From Streptomyces wedmorensis (GTDB lineage: Bacteria; Actinomycetota; Actinomycetes; Streptomycetales; Streptomycetaceae), in assembly GCF_000716445.1 (NCBI RefSeq), contig NZ_JNWK01000095.1, positions 1 to 33,002 of the forward strand: a stretch of 33,002 bases of DNA, given 5' to 3'. Of the stretch, positions 16,581 through 24,768 are shown one piece after another. The notes under the pieces are model-generated. The model had not been told where the DNA came from. It worked only from the letters and a program-made list of their open reading frames with translations, and did not search any database. A program made the position numbers and the translations under genes. Within the stretch, counting starts at the first letter, position 1, and every line of letters starts with the position of its first letter.

Positions 16581-17420
16581 ATGTCGCTCTGGCTGCTCAA
16601 CCACTTCAGCACCTCCACCCTGACCGTCGTCATCGTCGGCGGGACCGTCGCCCTCGCCGTCGCGGGCAGCATGTACACCCGGCGCAGGTACCCGTCACTG
16701 GCCGAAGGCGAGCACAACGACATGGTCGGGGTGACACTGGGGATGTTCGGCGCGATCTACGGAATCATCCTCGCGTTCGTCATCGTCACCCTCTGGACCC
16801 AGTTGGAGAGCACACAGACCGTCGTCGCCACCGAGGCCACCGACGCCGCACTCATCGCCCGGGACGCCGCCGCCTTCCCGGCCCCCGTGCGCGACCGCCT
16901 CGACGTCGCGCTGAGCGGCTACGTCCACGGAGTGGTGGAGAAGCAGTGGCCCCTGATGCGCGCGGGAACACCCGAGTACGACGCCACCGCCGGCAAGCTC
17001 CAGGCCGTGTTCGAGGTACTCCAGTCGTACGAGCCGAAGACCGCCCGCGAGGAGGTCTTCTACGAGGAGGCCGTCAGCCACCTCAACGACGTCGCCGCCC
17101 AGCGCCGCGCCCGCCTCACCATGGCCGAACAGCAACTCCCCCCGCTGCTCCAACTCCTGGCCTTCGGCGGCGCCCTCGTCCTGATCCCCCTCACCTTCCT
17201 CTACGGCATGCGCCGCAGGCGGATCCAGATCCTCTTCGTCGCCTCGGTCGCCGGCCTCATCGGCTTCAGCCTCCTCCTCGTCCTCGTCCTCGACCGCCCC
17301 TTCGCCGGAGAGCTCAGCGTGAGCCCGGCACCGTACCGTCAGGGAGCGCTCGCCCAGTACTGGACCGAGTCCCCGGACCAGCCCCCGACCGCGGCCCCCG
17401 CAGAGGAGAACATCCCGTGA
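16581..17420 (+). CDS. DUF4239-like (bestrophin-like) membrane protein
   Basis: A 279-aa protein with four predicted membrane helices: residues about 10-32 (LTVVIVGGTVALAVAGSMYT), 56-78 (GMFGAIYGIILAFVIVTLWT), 190-211 (LLAFGGALVLIPLTFLYGMR) and 217-238. The segment QLESTQTVVATEATDAALIA between helices 2 and 3 is characteristic of DUF4239 proteins, which are distantly related to bestrophin channels. Function is unknown; ion transport is a guess from fold. Its stop overlaps the GTG of the next gene (GTGA), so the two are translationally coupled. Confidence 0.8.
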   Translation: MSLWLLNHFSTSTLTVVIVGGTVALAVAGSMYTRRRYPSLAEGEHNDMVGVTLGMFGAIYGIILAFVIVTLWTQLESTQTVVATEATDAALIARDAAAFPAPVRDRLDVALSGYVHGVVEKQWPLMRAGTPEYDATAGKLQAVFEVLQSYEPKTAREEVFYEEAVSHLNDVAAQRRARLTMAEQQLPPLLQLLAFGGALVLIPLTFLYGMRRRRIQILFVASVAGLIGFSLLLVLVLDRPFAGELSVSPAPYRQGALAQYWTESPDQPPTAAPAEENIP

Positions 17421-17809
17421 GGATCCACCTGACCAGCGTCTTCGTCGACGACCAGACACAAGCCCTGCGCTTCTACACCGAGGTCCTCGGCTTCGTGAAG
17501 AAGCACGACGTCCCCGTGGGCGGCGAGGACCGGTGGCTGACCGTCGTCTCGCCCGACGAGCCCGGCGGCACCCAGCTGCTCCTCGAACCCGCTCGCCACC
17601 CCGCGGCCCGCGCGTACCGCGACACCCTCGTCCAGGACGGCATCCCGCTCGCCCAGTTCGCCGTCGAGGACGTGAAGGCGGAGTACGAGCGCCTGCGCGG
17701 GCTCGGTGTCCGCTTCACCCAGGAGCCCGTGGACATGGGCCCCGTCACCACCGCCGTCCTCGACGACACCTGCGGCAACCTCATCCAAATCGCCACCCAG
17801 CCCCGCTGA
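17417..17809 (+). CDS. VOC-superfamily (glyoxalase/bleomycin-resistance fold) protein
   Basis: A 130-aa protein beginning MRIHLTSVFVDDQTQALRFY. The beta-alpha-beta pattern with FYTEVLGFVKKHDVPVGGED, the second half LAQFAVEDVKAEYERLRGLG, and the end DTCGNLIQIATQPR match the vicinal-oxygen-chelate family. Canonical metal-ligand positions are only partly conserved (His4, a Glu near 58, final DxxGN). The protein could be a metal-dependent enzyme or a binding protein. It starts at GTG 17417, overlapping the previous stop by 4 bp. Confidence 0.88.
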   Translation: MRIHLTSVFVDDQTQALRFYTEVLGFVKKHDVPVGGEDRWLTVVSPDEPGGTQLLLEPARHPAARAYRDTLVQDGIPLAQFAVEDVKAEYERLRGLGVRFTQEPVDMGPVTTAVLDDTCGNLIQIATQPR

Positions 17810-17829
17810 CCGCCCGCGCTCCCGCCGCC

Positions 17830-18370
17830 GCCTGCGTTGTGGGCTGCGCCCCGCCTCGTTGTGGGCATTCGTTCCGCCGGGGCGGCGCCCACCCCCGCGC
17901 CTGCGCCCGCGTGTTGTGGGCTGCGCCCGCGCCCCGCCCGTTGTGGGCAATCGTTCCGCTGTGGCGGTGCCCACCCGCAACCCCGCCCACCCCGTTGTGG
18001 GCAATCGTTCCGCTGTGGCGGTGCCCACCCCCGCGCCTGCGCTCCCGCGTTGTGGGCCTTCGTCCCGCCCGTTGTGGGCATTCGTTCCGCTGGGGCGGAA
18101 CGGGTGGGCACAACGGACGGCGCCCTTTGCCGGGCCCCCACCCGTCCCGCCCCAGCGGGACGATTGCCCACACGGCGGTGGGCGAGGGCGAAGGCCCACA
18201 CGGCAGCGGGCGCAGGCCCACACGGCGGTGGCACAGGCCGACACGGGGCGGGGCGCAGGCCCGCACGGCGGCGGGCGCGGGCCCGCAGGGGGCGACGGCG
18301 CAGGTGGGCGCGGGCCCGCACGGGGGTGCGGTGGGTGTGGGCGCACGGCGGTGCGGGCGCGGGTGGTGGG
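17830..18370. repeat. Convergent arrays of GTTGTGGGCAATCGTTCCGC-type palindromic repeats
   Basis: The left part repeats GTTGTGGGC(A/T)(A/T)TCGTTCCGC units near 17858, 17940, 17994 and 18071, with weaker forms near 17835, 17913 and 18049. The 37-bp segments at 17940-17976 and 17994-18030 are identical. After a hairpin centred on about 18092, the same word recurs in reverse orientation (CGGGACGATTGCCCACAC at about 18156-18173), and then AGGCCCACACGGC units repeat every 21-22 bp to about 18290. The block fills the gap between the VOC and FAD genes. Similar palindromes are, to my recollection, frequent in Streptomyces intergenic DNA. Confidence 0.85.
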
Positions 18371-18456
18371 ATTGACAAGTGGGCATGATCCTGACAGCAG
18401 TTGCTCTGGATGACTCCCGTGAACGGCGTGGTGACACGAAGGAGACGATCAGAGCG

Positions 18457-19752
18457 ATGAGCGGTCCCGAGGACACGGTCGACGACTACGACGTCGTGAT
18501 CAGCGGAGCGAGCCTCGCCGGCAGCGCCGCGGCGATCCTGCTGGGGCGGCGCGGTGTGCGCGTCGCGCTGTTGGAGCGGCGCGCGGACCCGGGGGCGTAC
18601 AAGGTGCTGTGCACGCATTCCATGCAGGCCGCGGCCTATCCGGTGCTCGACGAGCTCGGGCTCGTGCCGGAGCTCGAGAAGGCGGGCGCGGTGCGCAACG
18701 AGGGCCGTTGGTACACCCGTTGGGGGTGGATCGAGCCGACCGCCGCGCCGGGGGGTCCGGAGCTGCCGTACGCGTACAACGTCCGGCGCAGCACTCTGGA
18801 CCCGATGATCAGGTCCCGCGCGGCGGCCACGCCGGGTGTCGACCTGCTCCTGGGCCACCGGGTGACGGGTCTGATACGGGAGGCGGGGCGCACCGTCGGG
18901 GTGCGGGCGTCGACGTCGCAGGGGGAGCGGGAGATCAGGGCCCGGCTGGTGGTGGGCGCCGACGGCAGGGACTCGGCCGTGGCGAAGTACGCGGAGGTGC
19001 GGGGCCGGCAGCACGAGAACGGGCGGTTCGGCTATCTCGCGCACTTCCGCGACCTGCCGCTGCGCGACGGGATCAGCCACGCCTGGTTCCTCGACCCCGA
19101 CGCGGCGTACGCGTTCCCGAACGACGACGGCGTGACGGTCGTCGCGGTGCTCCCGGACAAGAAGCGGCTGCCCGCCTTCCGGAGGGATCTGGAGGGCAGC
19201 TTCCTCGACTTCCTCCGCGGCCTGCCCGACGCGCCGCCCGTCGACTCCGCCGAGCGCGTCTCGAAGATCATCGGCGCCGTCGACTACTCGCTGCACACTC
19301 GCAGGCCGACCGCCCCGGGCCTCGCGCTCATCGGTGACGCCGCCCTGACCGGTGACCCGCTGTGGGGCGTGGGATGCGCGTGGGCCCTGCAGTCCGCCCA
19401 GTGGCTGGTCGAGGCGGTCGCCCCGGCCCTGACCGGTCACGGCGACCTCGACAGCTCGCTCGCGGCCTACGCCCGCACCCACCGGCGCCGTCTCGGCGGC
19501 CACCAGTTCCTGGGCGTGGACTACGCCAGGTCCCGGCCGTTCAATCCCGTGGAGCGGCTGATGTTCTCCGCGGCGGCCCGTGACGCGTCGATGGCGCGCC
19601 ACCTGCACCTCTTCGGTTCCCGTCTGATCGGCCCGCTCCGCTTCCTGAATCCGCTGGCCCTGGCCAAGGCCTCGGCGGTCAACATCAGGCACCGCGGCCG
19701 GCCCGCGACCATTCCCGCCGGAAAAGGCGAACGGCGCGACTTGTCCGAATGA
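18457..19752 (+). CDS. FAD-dependent oxidoreductase (geranylgeranyl reductase/monooxygenase fold)
   Basis: The 431-aa protein has the FAD-binding Rossmann motif DVVISGASLAGSAAAILLGR (about residues 11-35), the DG motif LVVGADGRDSAVAK (about 165-178) and the GD motif LALIGDAALTGDPLWGVG (about 289-306). These three mark the class A flavin monooxygenase/geranylgeranyl reductase superfamily. The flavin halogenase signature WxWxIP is absent. It starts at ATG 18457, with AAGGAG at 18439-18444, a rather long 12-nt spacing. The stop at 19752 is only 4 bp before the 165-bp repeat, so this gene forms the left border of the island. Its substrate is unknown. Confidence 0.85.
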   Translation: MSGPEDTVDDYDVVISGASLAGSAAAILLGRRGVRVALLERRADPGAYKVLCTHSMQAAAYPVLDELGLVPELEKAGAVRNEGRWYTRWGWIEPTAAPGGPELPYAYNVRRSTLDPMIRSRAAATPGVDLLLGHRVTGLIREAGRTVGVRASTSQGEREIRARLVVGADGRDSAVAKYAEVRGRQHENGRFGYLAHFRDLPLRDGISHAWFLDPDAAYAFPNDDGVTVVAVLPDKKRLPAFRRDLEGSFLDFLRGLPDAPPVDSAERVSKIIGAVDYSLHTRRPTAPGLALIGDAALTGDPLWGVGCAWALQSAQWLVEAVAPALTGHGDLDSSLAAYARTHRRRLGGHQFLGVDYARSRPFNPVERLMFSAAARDASMARHLHLFGSRLIGPLRFLNPLALAKASAVNIRHRGRPATIPAGKGERRDLSE

Positions 19753-19756
19753 TGTA

Positions 19757-19921
19757 CCTGACGGGTGTCAGTACAGTTCGGCGGGCCGATCGGTAATCTA
19801 CTGGTTTGGGTAAGGAGTCTTACCGTCGCGTTGGATTCTGCTTTCGCAGCCGGGGGATTGGGGTTGGCGGGGTTTATGTCTCTCACACTGGTCGGGCGTT
19901 TCCTGCGTGGGTTCGGGTTGT
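19757..19921 (+). repeat. 165-bp direct repeat, left copy
   Basis: This segment is identical to 32838-33002 except at 19822 (A here, G at 32903). It begins at CCTGACGGGTGTCAG, a small hairpin (CTGAC/GTCAG), 4 bp after the stop of the FAD gene. It contains TAAGGAG at 19811-19817 and the first approximately 38 codons of the open frame at 19806. Copy offset is 13,081 bp. Confidence 0.97.
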
Positions 19922-21281
19922 TGTGTTGGCGGGGAAGAGTGTGACGGCGTATGTGGGTCTGCTCGCGGTGTTGTACGCGGGTGGGACGGTCGTGCCGTTG
20001 CAGCCGAATTTCCCGGCCGAGCTGACGCGTCGGATGATGCGGGTGGCCGGTGTGGAGACGTTGATCGTCGATGATCGTGGTCTTGGGGTGTTGCCGGAGG
20101 TCGTCGGGGACGGGACGCGGGTGCGGGTTCTGGACACCGGTGGTGTCGGGGACGGGTTCCCGCTGGTCGCGGTGGATTTTGGTGCGGCGCTGGCGGAGCC
20201 GGTCGTGGTGGATTCCTCGGAGCCCGCGTATGTTCTGTTCACGTCGGGTTCGACGGGTGTCCCGAAGGGTGTTCCGATTTCGCATCGTGGTTTCTCGTCG
20301 TATTTCGACGAGATGGACCGCAGGTGTGATTTCGGTCCGGCGGACGTGTTCTCGCAGACGTTCGATCTGAATTTCGATCCGGGTATTCATGACGTGTTCG
20401 CGGCGTGGGGTGCGGGTGCGTTGTTGCTCGCGGTGCCGCCGTCGGCGTATCGGGATCTGCCGGGGTTCGTCGCGGAGCACGGGATCACGGTGTGGCACTC
20501 GACGCCGAGTGGTATCTGGATGGCGCGGGAGATGGGGGCTCTGGAGAAAGGCGCGCTGGATGGTGTGCGGTGGTCTTTCTTCGGTGGTGAGGCGTTGCGT
20601 TGTCAGGACGTGATGGACTGGCTGGTGGCGGCTCCGGGTTCGAGGGTGGAGAACCTTTACGGTCCGACCGAGTTCTCGATCGGTATCTGCTGGCATCGCT
20701 GGGCCGGTGAGGAGTCGCGGCGCAGGGGTGTGAACGGGACGGTGCCGATCGGGAAGGTGCATGCGGGTCATGAGTTCCGGCTGGTCACCGAGGAGGGCGA
20801 GGTCTCGTCGGTGGAGGGTGAGCTGTGGCTGACCGGTCTGCAGATCTCCACGGGTTATCTGGACGCGGCGCAGAACGAGGGCCGGTTCGTGGTGGCCGAC
20901 GGCCGGCGCTGGTATCGGACGGGGGACCGGGTCCGGGCGCACGCGGAGGGTGATCTGGCCTATGTCGGGCGGATGGACTCGCAGGTCAAGGTGCATGCCT
21001 GGCGGGTGGAGCTCGCGGAGGTCGACCATGTGGTGCGGGAGTGCGACGGGGTGCGTGACGCGGTGACGGTGCCCAGGCCGGCGGCTCACGGCAACGAGCT
21101 CGTCGTCTTCTACACGGGCCGGGAGGTCGACGAGACGGTCCTGGCCGACGGTGTCCGCGCGGTCCTGCCGCACAGTGTCCTGCCCCGGCGGTATGTGCGT
21201 CTGGAGCAGTTCCCGTTGAACCCCAACCGGAAGGTCGACCGGCTCGCGCTGCGCAAGCTCGCCGAGAACATGACCATCTGA
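19806..21281 (+). CDS. Stand-alone adenylation (A) domain enzyme with abnormal N-terminus
   Basis: This amino-acid-activating AMP-ligase has A2 (LLAVLYAGGTVVPL, residues 52-65), A3 (VLFTSGSTGVPKG, about 143-155), A4 FDxxF region (FDLNFDPGIHDVF), A5 (NLYGPTE), A7 (YRTGDR), A8 (GRMDSQVKVHAWRVELAEVD) and the A10 Lys in NPNRKVDRLAL. It loads an amino acid onto a carrier protein as aminoacyl-AMP. The A1 motif (LTYxEL) is missing: residues 1-35 are unrelated, and A2 lies 36 residues nearer the start than in the neighbouring A enzyme. The start is uncertain (TTG 19806). Codons in the first 1 kb are unusually rich in G/T third positions. The N-terminus lies inside the 165-bp repeat, suggesting rearrangement. 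Confidence 0.8.
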   Translation: MGKESYRRVGFCFRSRGIGVGGVYVSHTGRAFPAWVRVVVLAGKSVTAYVGLLAVLYAGGTVVPLQPNFPAELTRRMMRVAGVETLIVDDRGLGVLPEVVGDGTRVRVLDTGGVGDGFPLVAVDFGAALAEPVVVDSSEPAYVLFTSGSTGVPKGVPISHRGFSSYFDEMDRRCDFGPADVFSQTFDLNFDPGIHDVFAAWGAGALLLAVPPSAYRDLPGFVAEHGITVWHSTPSGIWMAREMGALEKGALDGVRWSFFGGEALRCQDVMDWLVAAPGSRVENLYGPTEFSIGICWHRWAGEESRRRGVNGTVPIGKVHAGHEFRLVTEEGEVSSVEGELWLTGLQISTGYLDAAQNEGRFVVADGRRWYRTGDRVRAHAEGDLAYVGRMDSQVKVHAWRVELAEVDHVVRECDGVRDAVTVPRPAAHGNELVVFYTGREVDETVLADGVRAVLPHSVLPRRYVRLEQFPLNPNRKVDRLALRKLAENMTI

Positions 21282-21460
21282 ACAAGACGCCGCCGGAACG
21301 CCGAACCGTACCGGCCGGCCTTCGACGCGATCCCCGGCCGCATCCTCCTCGTCCTCGACACCGGACCGAGGAAGGTGCGGCCGGTCGCTCACCCTCAACG
21401 CCCCGCAGCGAGCGGTCGGTTGCGCACGGGGCCGGATGTTGATCGAGAAGGGGTATCAGG
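21282..21460. other. Short gap, no gene found
   Basis: Between the A-domain stop and the methyltransferase ATG I find only short fragments of open frame (for example AFDAIPGRILLVLDTGPRKV) and no promoter I can support. GAGAAGGGG about 10 bp before 21461 is the ribosome-binding site of the next gene. Confidence 0.3.
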
Positions 21461-22219
21461 ATGTCGGACAACGACCGTCGGGCCAAGCTCCTGCGTGCGA
21501 TGGAGTACCGCCAGATATTCGACGATCGGCTCGGTCGGATCGAACGGGAGACGCCCTTCGACTCGCTGCACGACGTGGACACCGCGTCGAACGTCGAACT
21601 GTGGGAGCTCCCCGAGAGCGACCGGCTGCAGATCGGCCGGGACGCGCGGTACTCGCCGTCACCGGTCCGCACCGTGCTCAACGCCCTCCGGCACTGCGAC
21701 GTCGAGCACGAGGAAGTGACCTTCGTCGACGTCGGCTCCGGAAAGGGCCGGGTGCTGCTGCTCGCCACCGAGTTCCCGTTCCGCCGGATCGTCGGCGTGG
21801 AGGCGTCGGAGACGCTCTGCGACATCGCGCGGAGCAACGTGGAGAAGGCCTCGGAGACCCGCGAGGGTTGCGACAGGATCGACGTGGTGCACGCCGACGC
21901 CACGAAGTTCGACGTCCCGGACGACGCGGGACTCCTCTACTTCTACGAGCCGTTCTCCGTGGACGTGTCGTCCGCCGTGCTGGAAAGGGTCGAGGAATCG
22001 ATCCGGCGGAACCCCCGCCGCGTGGTCCTCTGCTTCACCGGCAGGGGCCAGCCGGACGGACAGGCGAGCGAACGCGAGACGCCCCCCGTGGCCGCCTCGG
22101 CGGCCCAGACGCGGCCCCAGTGGAAGCTCATCGGGACGGTCTCCTCTCCGGACGCCGAGTTCTACGACTCCTTCCTGTACGAGAACGTGAACGTGGATCA
22201 CGGCTCTCCAGAGGCCTAG
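21461..22219 (+). CDS. Class I SAM-dependent methyltransferase
   Basis: A 252-aa protein with motif I FVDVGSGKGRVLLLATEFPF (about residues 88-107), followed by VGVEASETLCDIARSNVEKA (motif II acidic Glu) and DVVHADATKFDVPDDAGLLY (motif III region). The upstream RYSPSPVRTVLNAL is the substrate-side helix typical of this uncharacterised methyltransferase subfamily. The acceptor is unknown. It lies between two adenylation genes, on the same strand, suggesting N-, O- or C-methylation of an amino acid precursor. Start ATG 21461 is supported by the GAGAAGGGG just upstream. Confidence 0.9.
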   Translation: MSDNDRRAKLLRAMEYRQIFDDRLGRIERETPFDSLHDVDTASNVELWELPESDRLQIGRDARYSPSPVRTVLNALRHCDVEHEEVTFVDVGSGKGRVLLLATEFPFRRIVGVEASETLCDIARSNVEKASETREGCDRIDVVHADATKFDVPDDAGLLYFYEPFSVDVSSAVLERVEESIRRNPRRVVLCFTGRGQPDGQASERETPPVAASAAQTRPQWKLIGTVSSPDAEFYDSFLYENVNVDHGSPEA

Positions 22220-22277
22220 AGATACAACGACCTCCCCCGGGAGGCCGAGCCATCCTGAAACTCTGAGAGGCAAACCC

Positions 22278-23870
22278 ATGAGCGATGCCATCGATGTCAT
22301 GACCGCTGACGAACAGCGGGCCCATCTCGACAAGGCCGTCTCCCTTTCCGATCTCTTCCGCAAGGTCGCGGCCGCCCGTGGCTCCGCCCCGGCCCTCCGG
22401 GACGCCGGACGGACGCTGAGCTACCGCGAACTCGACCTCCTGACGGACCGGCTCGCCGCGCGGATGGTCGCCGAAGGCGTCCGCCCCGGCGATCGGGTGG
22501 GTCTCCTGCTCCAGCGCTCGGCCGAGATCCAGATCTCGATCCTCGCCGTCATGAAGGCCGGAGCCGCCTATGTGCCCCTCGACCCCTCGTATCCGGCGGA
22601 GCGCCTGCGCTACCTCGTCCGCGACGCCGAGATAGGGCTGGTCGTCGGCGACGCCGAACACGTCGCCGCCAAGGGACTCACGGACGTCCGCGTGATCGCG
22701 CCGCAGGACGACGGCGTGCCGACTCCGCCGCTGCCGCACATCGAACTCGACGGCGGCGAACTGGCCTACGTCATCTACACCTCGGGTTCCACCGGCGCAC
22801 CCAAGGGCTGCATGGTCACGCACACCAGCGTGCTGGAACTGGTGCGCGGTGTCGCCTCGGTGGTCGACCTGACCAGCGAGGACCGCGTCGCGATGTTCCT
22901 CCCGTTCATCTTCGACGGGTCCGTCCTGCAGTTCTGGCTCTCCATCGCGGCGGGCGGCCTCGCGGTCGTCGTGCCGCTTCCCGTGGCCCAGTCGATGCCG
23001 GACTTCCTGGAGTTGATCAGCCGGGAGGCCGTGACCCTCGTCATCCAGGTCCCCACCACCCTGCGGGCACTCGCCCACGCCCACGAGGAGGCGGGCAGGC
23101 CCCGACTGGCCCTGCGCTACATCCTCGTCGGTGGAGAGAGCGTCGAACTCGACGTCGTCTCCGCCTTCCTGGAGCGCTGCCCCGGCACCCCGCCCGAGGT
23201 CGTCAACATCTACGGACCCACCGAGGCGACGTGCGTCGCCACCTGCCGGGTGCTGACCCGGGAGGACTTCGACGGCCCCGTGCGCTCGCCGATCGGCACG
23301 GCGCTTCCGCACCTGCTCGTGGAGGTCCGCGACGAGGCGATGGAGCCGGTGCCGGACGGCGAGGTCGGCGAGCTGGTCATCGCCGGCTCGGGCGTGGCGG
23401 TGGGATACCTGGGGCGCCCCGAGCTGACGGCCGAGCGCTTCGTCGTCCTCGACACCCCGGACGGGCCCCTGCGCTACTACCGGACCGGTGACCTGGCCAG
23501 GAGGTTCCCGGACGGCTCCTTCGAGTACCTCGGCCGCAACGACCAGCAGGTCAAGGTGCGGGGCATCCGGGTGGAGCTCGGCGAGGTGGAGACGTTCCTG
23601 CGCGCCCACGAGATGGTCAGGGACGCGGGCGCGACGGTGGTCGACACCGCCGCCGGCGCCCAGTTCCTGGTCGCCTGCGTGGTGCTCACGGACCAGGCGC
23701 CGGAGAAGCCCGAGAAGGTGCTGCGGCAGCACATGCTCGCCTCCCTGCCGCCCTTCATGGTGCCGGACCGCTACCAGTTCCTCCCCGAGCTGCCGTCGAC
23801 GGACTCCGGCAAGCTGGACCGCCGGGCCCTGCGCGACCTGGCGACCCCGCGCCGGGCTCCGCGTCCCTGA
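22278..23870 (+). CDS. Stand-alone adenylation (A) domain enzyme, complete
   Basis: A 530-aa amino-acid-activating enzyme with all core motifs: A1 LSYREL (about 47-52), A2 ILAVMKAGAAYVPL (88-101), A3 VIYTSGSTGAPKG (about 165-177), A4 region FIFDGSVLQFW (Asp for the alpha-amino group in FDG), A5 NIYGPTEAT, A6 to A8 (YRTGDLARRFPDGSFEYLGR and VKVRGIRVELGEVE) and A10 TDSGKLDRRAL (Lys about 518). No carrier domain is attached, so it must load a separate peptidyl carrier protein or release an adenylate. The D-G-x-x-L start of the specificity code does not let me name a substrate. It is in the same direction as the methyltransferase and the first A enzyme and ends at a strong terminator. Confidence 0.93.
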   Translation: MSDAIDVMTADEQRAHLDKAVSLSDLFRKVAAARGSAPALRDAGRTLSYRELDLLTDRLAARMVAEGVRPGDRVGLLLQRSAEIQISILAVMKAGAAYVPLDPSYPAERLRYLVRDAEIGLVVGDAEHVAAKGLTDVRVIAPQDDGVPTPPLPHIELDGGELAYVIYTSGSTGAPKGCMVTHTSVLELVRGVASVVDLTSEDRVAMFLPFIFDGSVLQFWLSIAAGGLAVVVPLPVAQSMPDFLELISREAVTLVIQVPTTLRALAHAHEEAGRPRLALRYILVGGESVELDVVSAFLERCPGTPPEVVNIYGPTEATCVATCRVLTREDFDGPVRSPIGTALPHLLVEVRDEAMEPVPDGEVGELVIAGSGVAVGYLGRPELTAERFVVLDTPDGPLRYYRTGDLARRFPDGSFEYLGRNDQQVKVRGIRVELGEVETFLRAHEMVRDAGATVVDTAAGAQFLVACVVLTDQAPEKPEKVLRQHMLASLPPFMVPDRYQFLPELPSTDSGKLDRRALRDLATPRRAPRP

Positions 23871-23875
23871 GCGCG

Positions 23876-23953
23876 CCGCCTCCCGCCGCCCACGGCGGGA
23901 GGCGGAAAGCAGACGAGACCGCTGCTGCCCTCCGGGGCAGCAGCGGTCTCGTC
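23876..23953. terminator. Double bidirectional terminator between convergent operons
   Basis: Two perfect hairpins lie in the 92-bp gap between the A enzyme (plus) and cupin (minus). One is a 13-bp stem (23876-23888 with 23893-23905, loop 4). The other is a 19-bp stem (23912-23930 with 23935-23953, loop 4). They should stop transcripts from both sides. Confidence 0.88.
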
Positions 23954-23962
23954 CGCACGCGG

Positions 23963-24697
23963 TCAGTCGATCCAGGTCAGGAAGTGCTTCAGCTCGTCGC
24001 GGAGCTGGTCGACGGTCGGTCGCTGCACCTCGATGTGGGTCGTGGGCTCGTCGCCGACCGGCGACGTCCGGTAGACGTTGGTGTGGTCCTCCACGGCGGG
24101 CTGCTGGAGGACCAGCGAGGCCGCGGCCTTGCCGGCCGACCGGGAGATGCAGTGCAGCACCCGGTGGTCGATGTGGTAGACCGTGCCCGCGGGCAGGAGC
24201 GCCTCGAAGACGGGACAGAGCTGTTCCTTGCCCTGGGCCTCCAGCGAGAAGGTCTTCCCCTGCCCGATCGGCAGGTACTTGAAGTGGTGGTACTCCGTAC
24301 CGGGGCCGATCTTGAACTCCTGGGCGAAGTACTCGCCGACCACGAGGGCGGTCGTGAAGTCCCAGCGGTGCGAGTGGATGTCCTCCGTGATGGTGCCCGA
24401 GGCGTCCGGCTGCGGGTGCCACACGTGGAGGCGGAGCCGCCACGGGTTCTTGTCGCCGGCCAGCAGCACCAGCTTCAGGAAGTTGTTCGCGTGGTAGTAC
24501 GAGCGGGCGGCGATGTCGGCGAGGGCCTCGTCGTCGGCGATGATCTGGCCTATCAGGGACCGCAGTTCACTCGGTTCGGCGAGCCGGCGGACCACCGATT
24601 CCGACCCCTGGAACGTCGTGCCGCGTCCGCTGTCCACGACCACTTCCAGATGGTCCTTGATCTCCCGCAGGGTCGCCCCTGCCAGGGCCTGCACCAT
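23963..24697 (-). CDS. Cupin-fold protein
   Basis: A 244-aa protein, MVQALAGATLREIKDHLEVV onward. Cupin motif 1 is TEDIHSHRWDFTTALVVGEY (His108, His110) and motif 2 is LLPAGTVYHIDHRVLH (P-x-G-x3-H, His175), giving a plausible metal site in a jelly-roll fold. Cupins include isomerases, oxygenases and sensors, so the reaction is unknown. ATG 24697 is preferred because GGGAGG lies 9 bp upstream. A longer form from TTG 24772 would overlap the TauD-like stop (TTGA). It is the last gene of a minus-strand operon with the TauD-like, aminotransferase and condensation genes, so it probably acts on their product. Confidence 0.8.
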   Translation of the reverse strand: MVQALAGATLREIKDHLEVVVDSGRGTTFQGSESVVRRLAEPSELRSLIGQIIADDEALADIAARSYYHANNFLKLVLLAGDKNPWRLRLHVWHPQPDASGTITEDIHSHRWDFTTALVVGEYFAQEFKIGPGTEYHHFKYLPIGQGKTFSLEAQGKEQLCPVFEALLPAGTVYHIDHRVLHCISRSAGKAAASLVLQQPAVEDHTNVYRTSPVGDEPTTHIEVQRPTVDQLRDELKHFLTWID

Positions 24698-24768
24698 GAC
24701 CTGTACCTCCCATTGCGGATGCTGGCGATCCAGCGAGTCGATAGGTGTGGGGAAGGGGGGACCGCCGG

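Noticed and set aside
17830..18370. CRISPR-like regular repeats
   Set aside because: Units are imperfect, palindromic, of mixed spacing and in both orientations. There are no unique spacers of constant size and no cas genes.
18457..19752. Flavin-dependent halogenase
   Set aside because: FAD motifs are present, but the WxWxIP halogenase signature is not.
19757..19921. Insertion sequence end
   Set aside because: No transposase or terminal inverted repeats; the CTGAC/GTCAG hairpin at the border is too short to support this.
23963..24697. Hydrazine-forming cupin as in MetRS-cupin fusions
   Set aside because: There is no MetRS-like domain here or nearby, so only the general cupin fold is supported.
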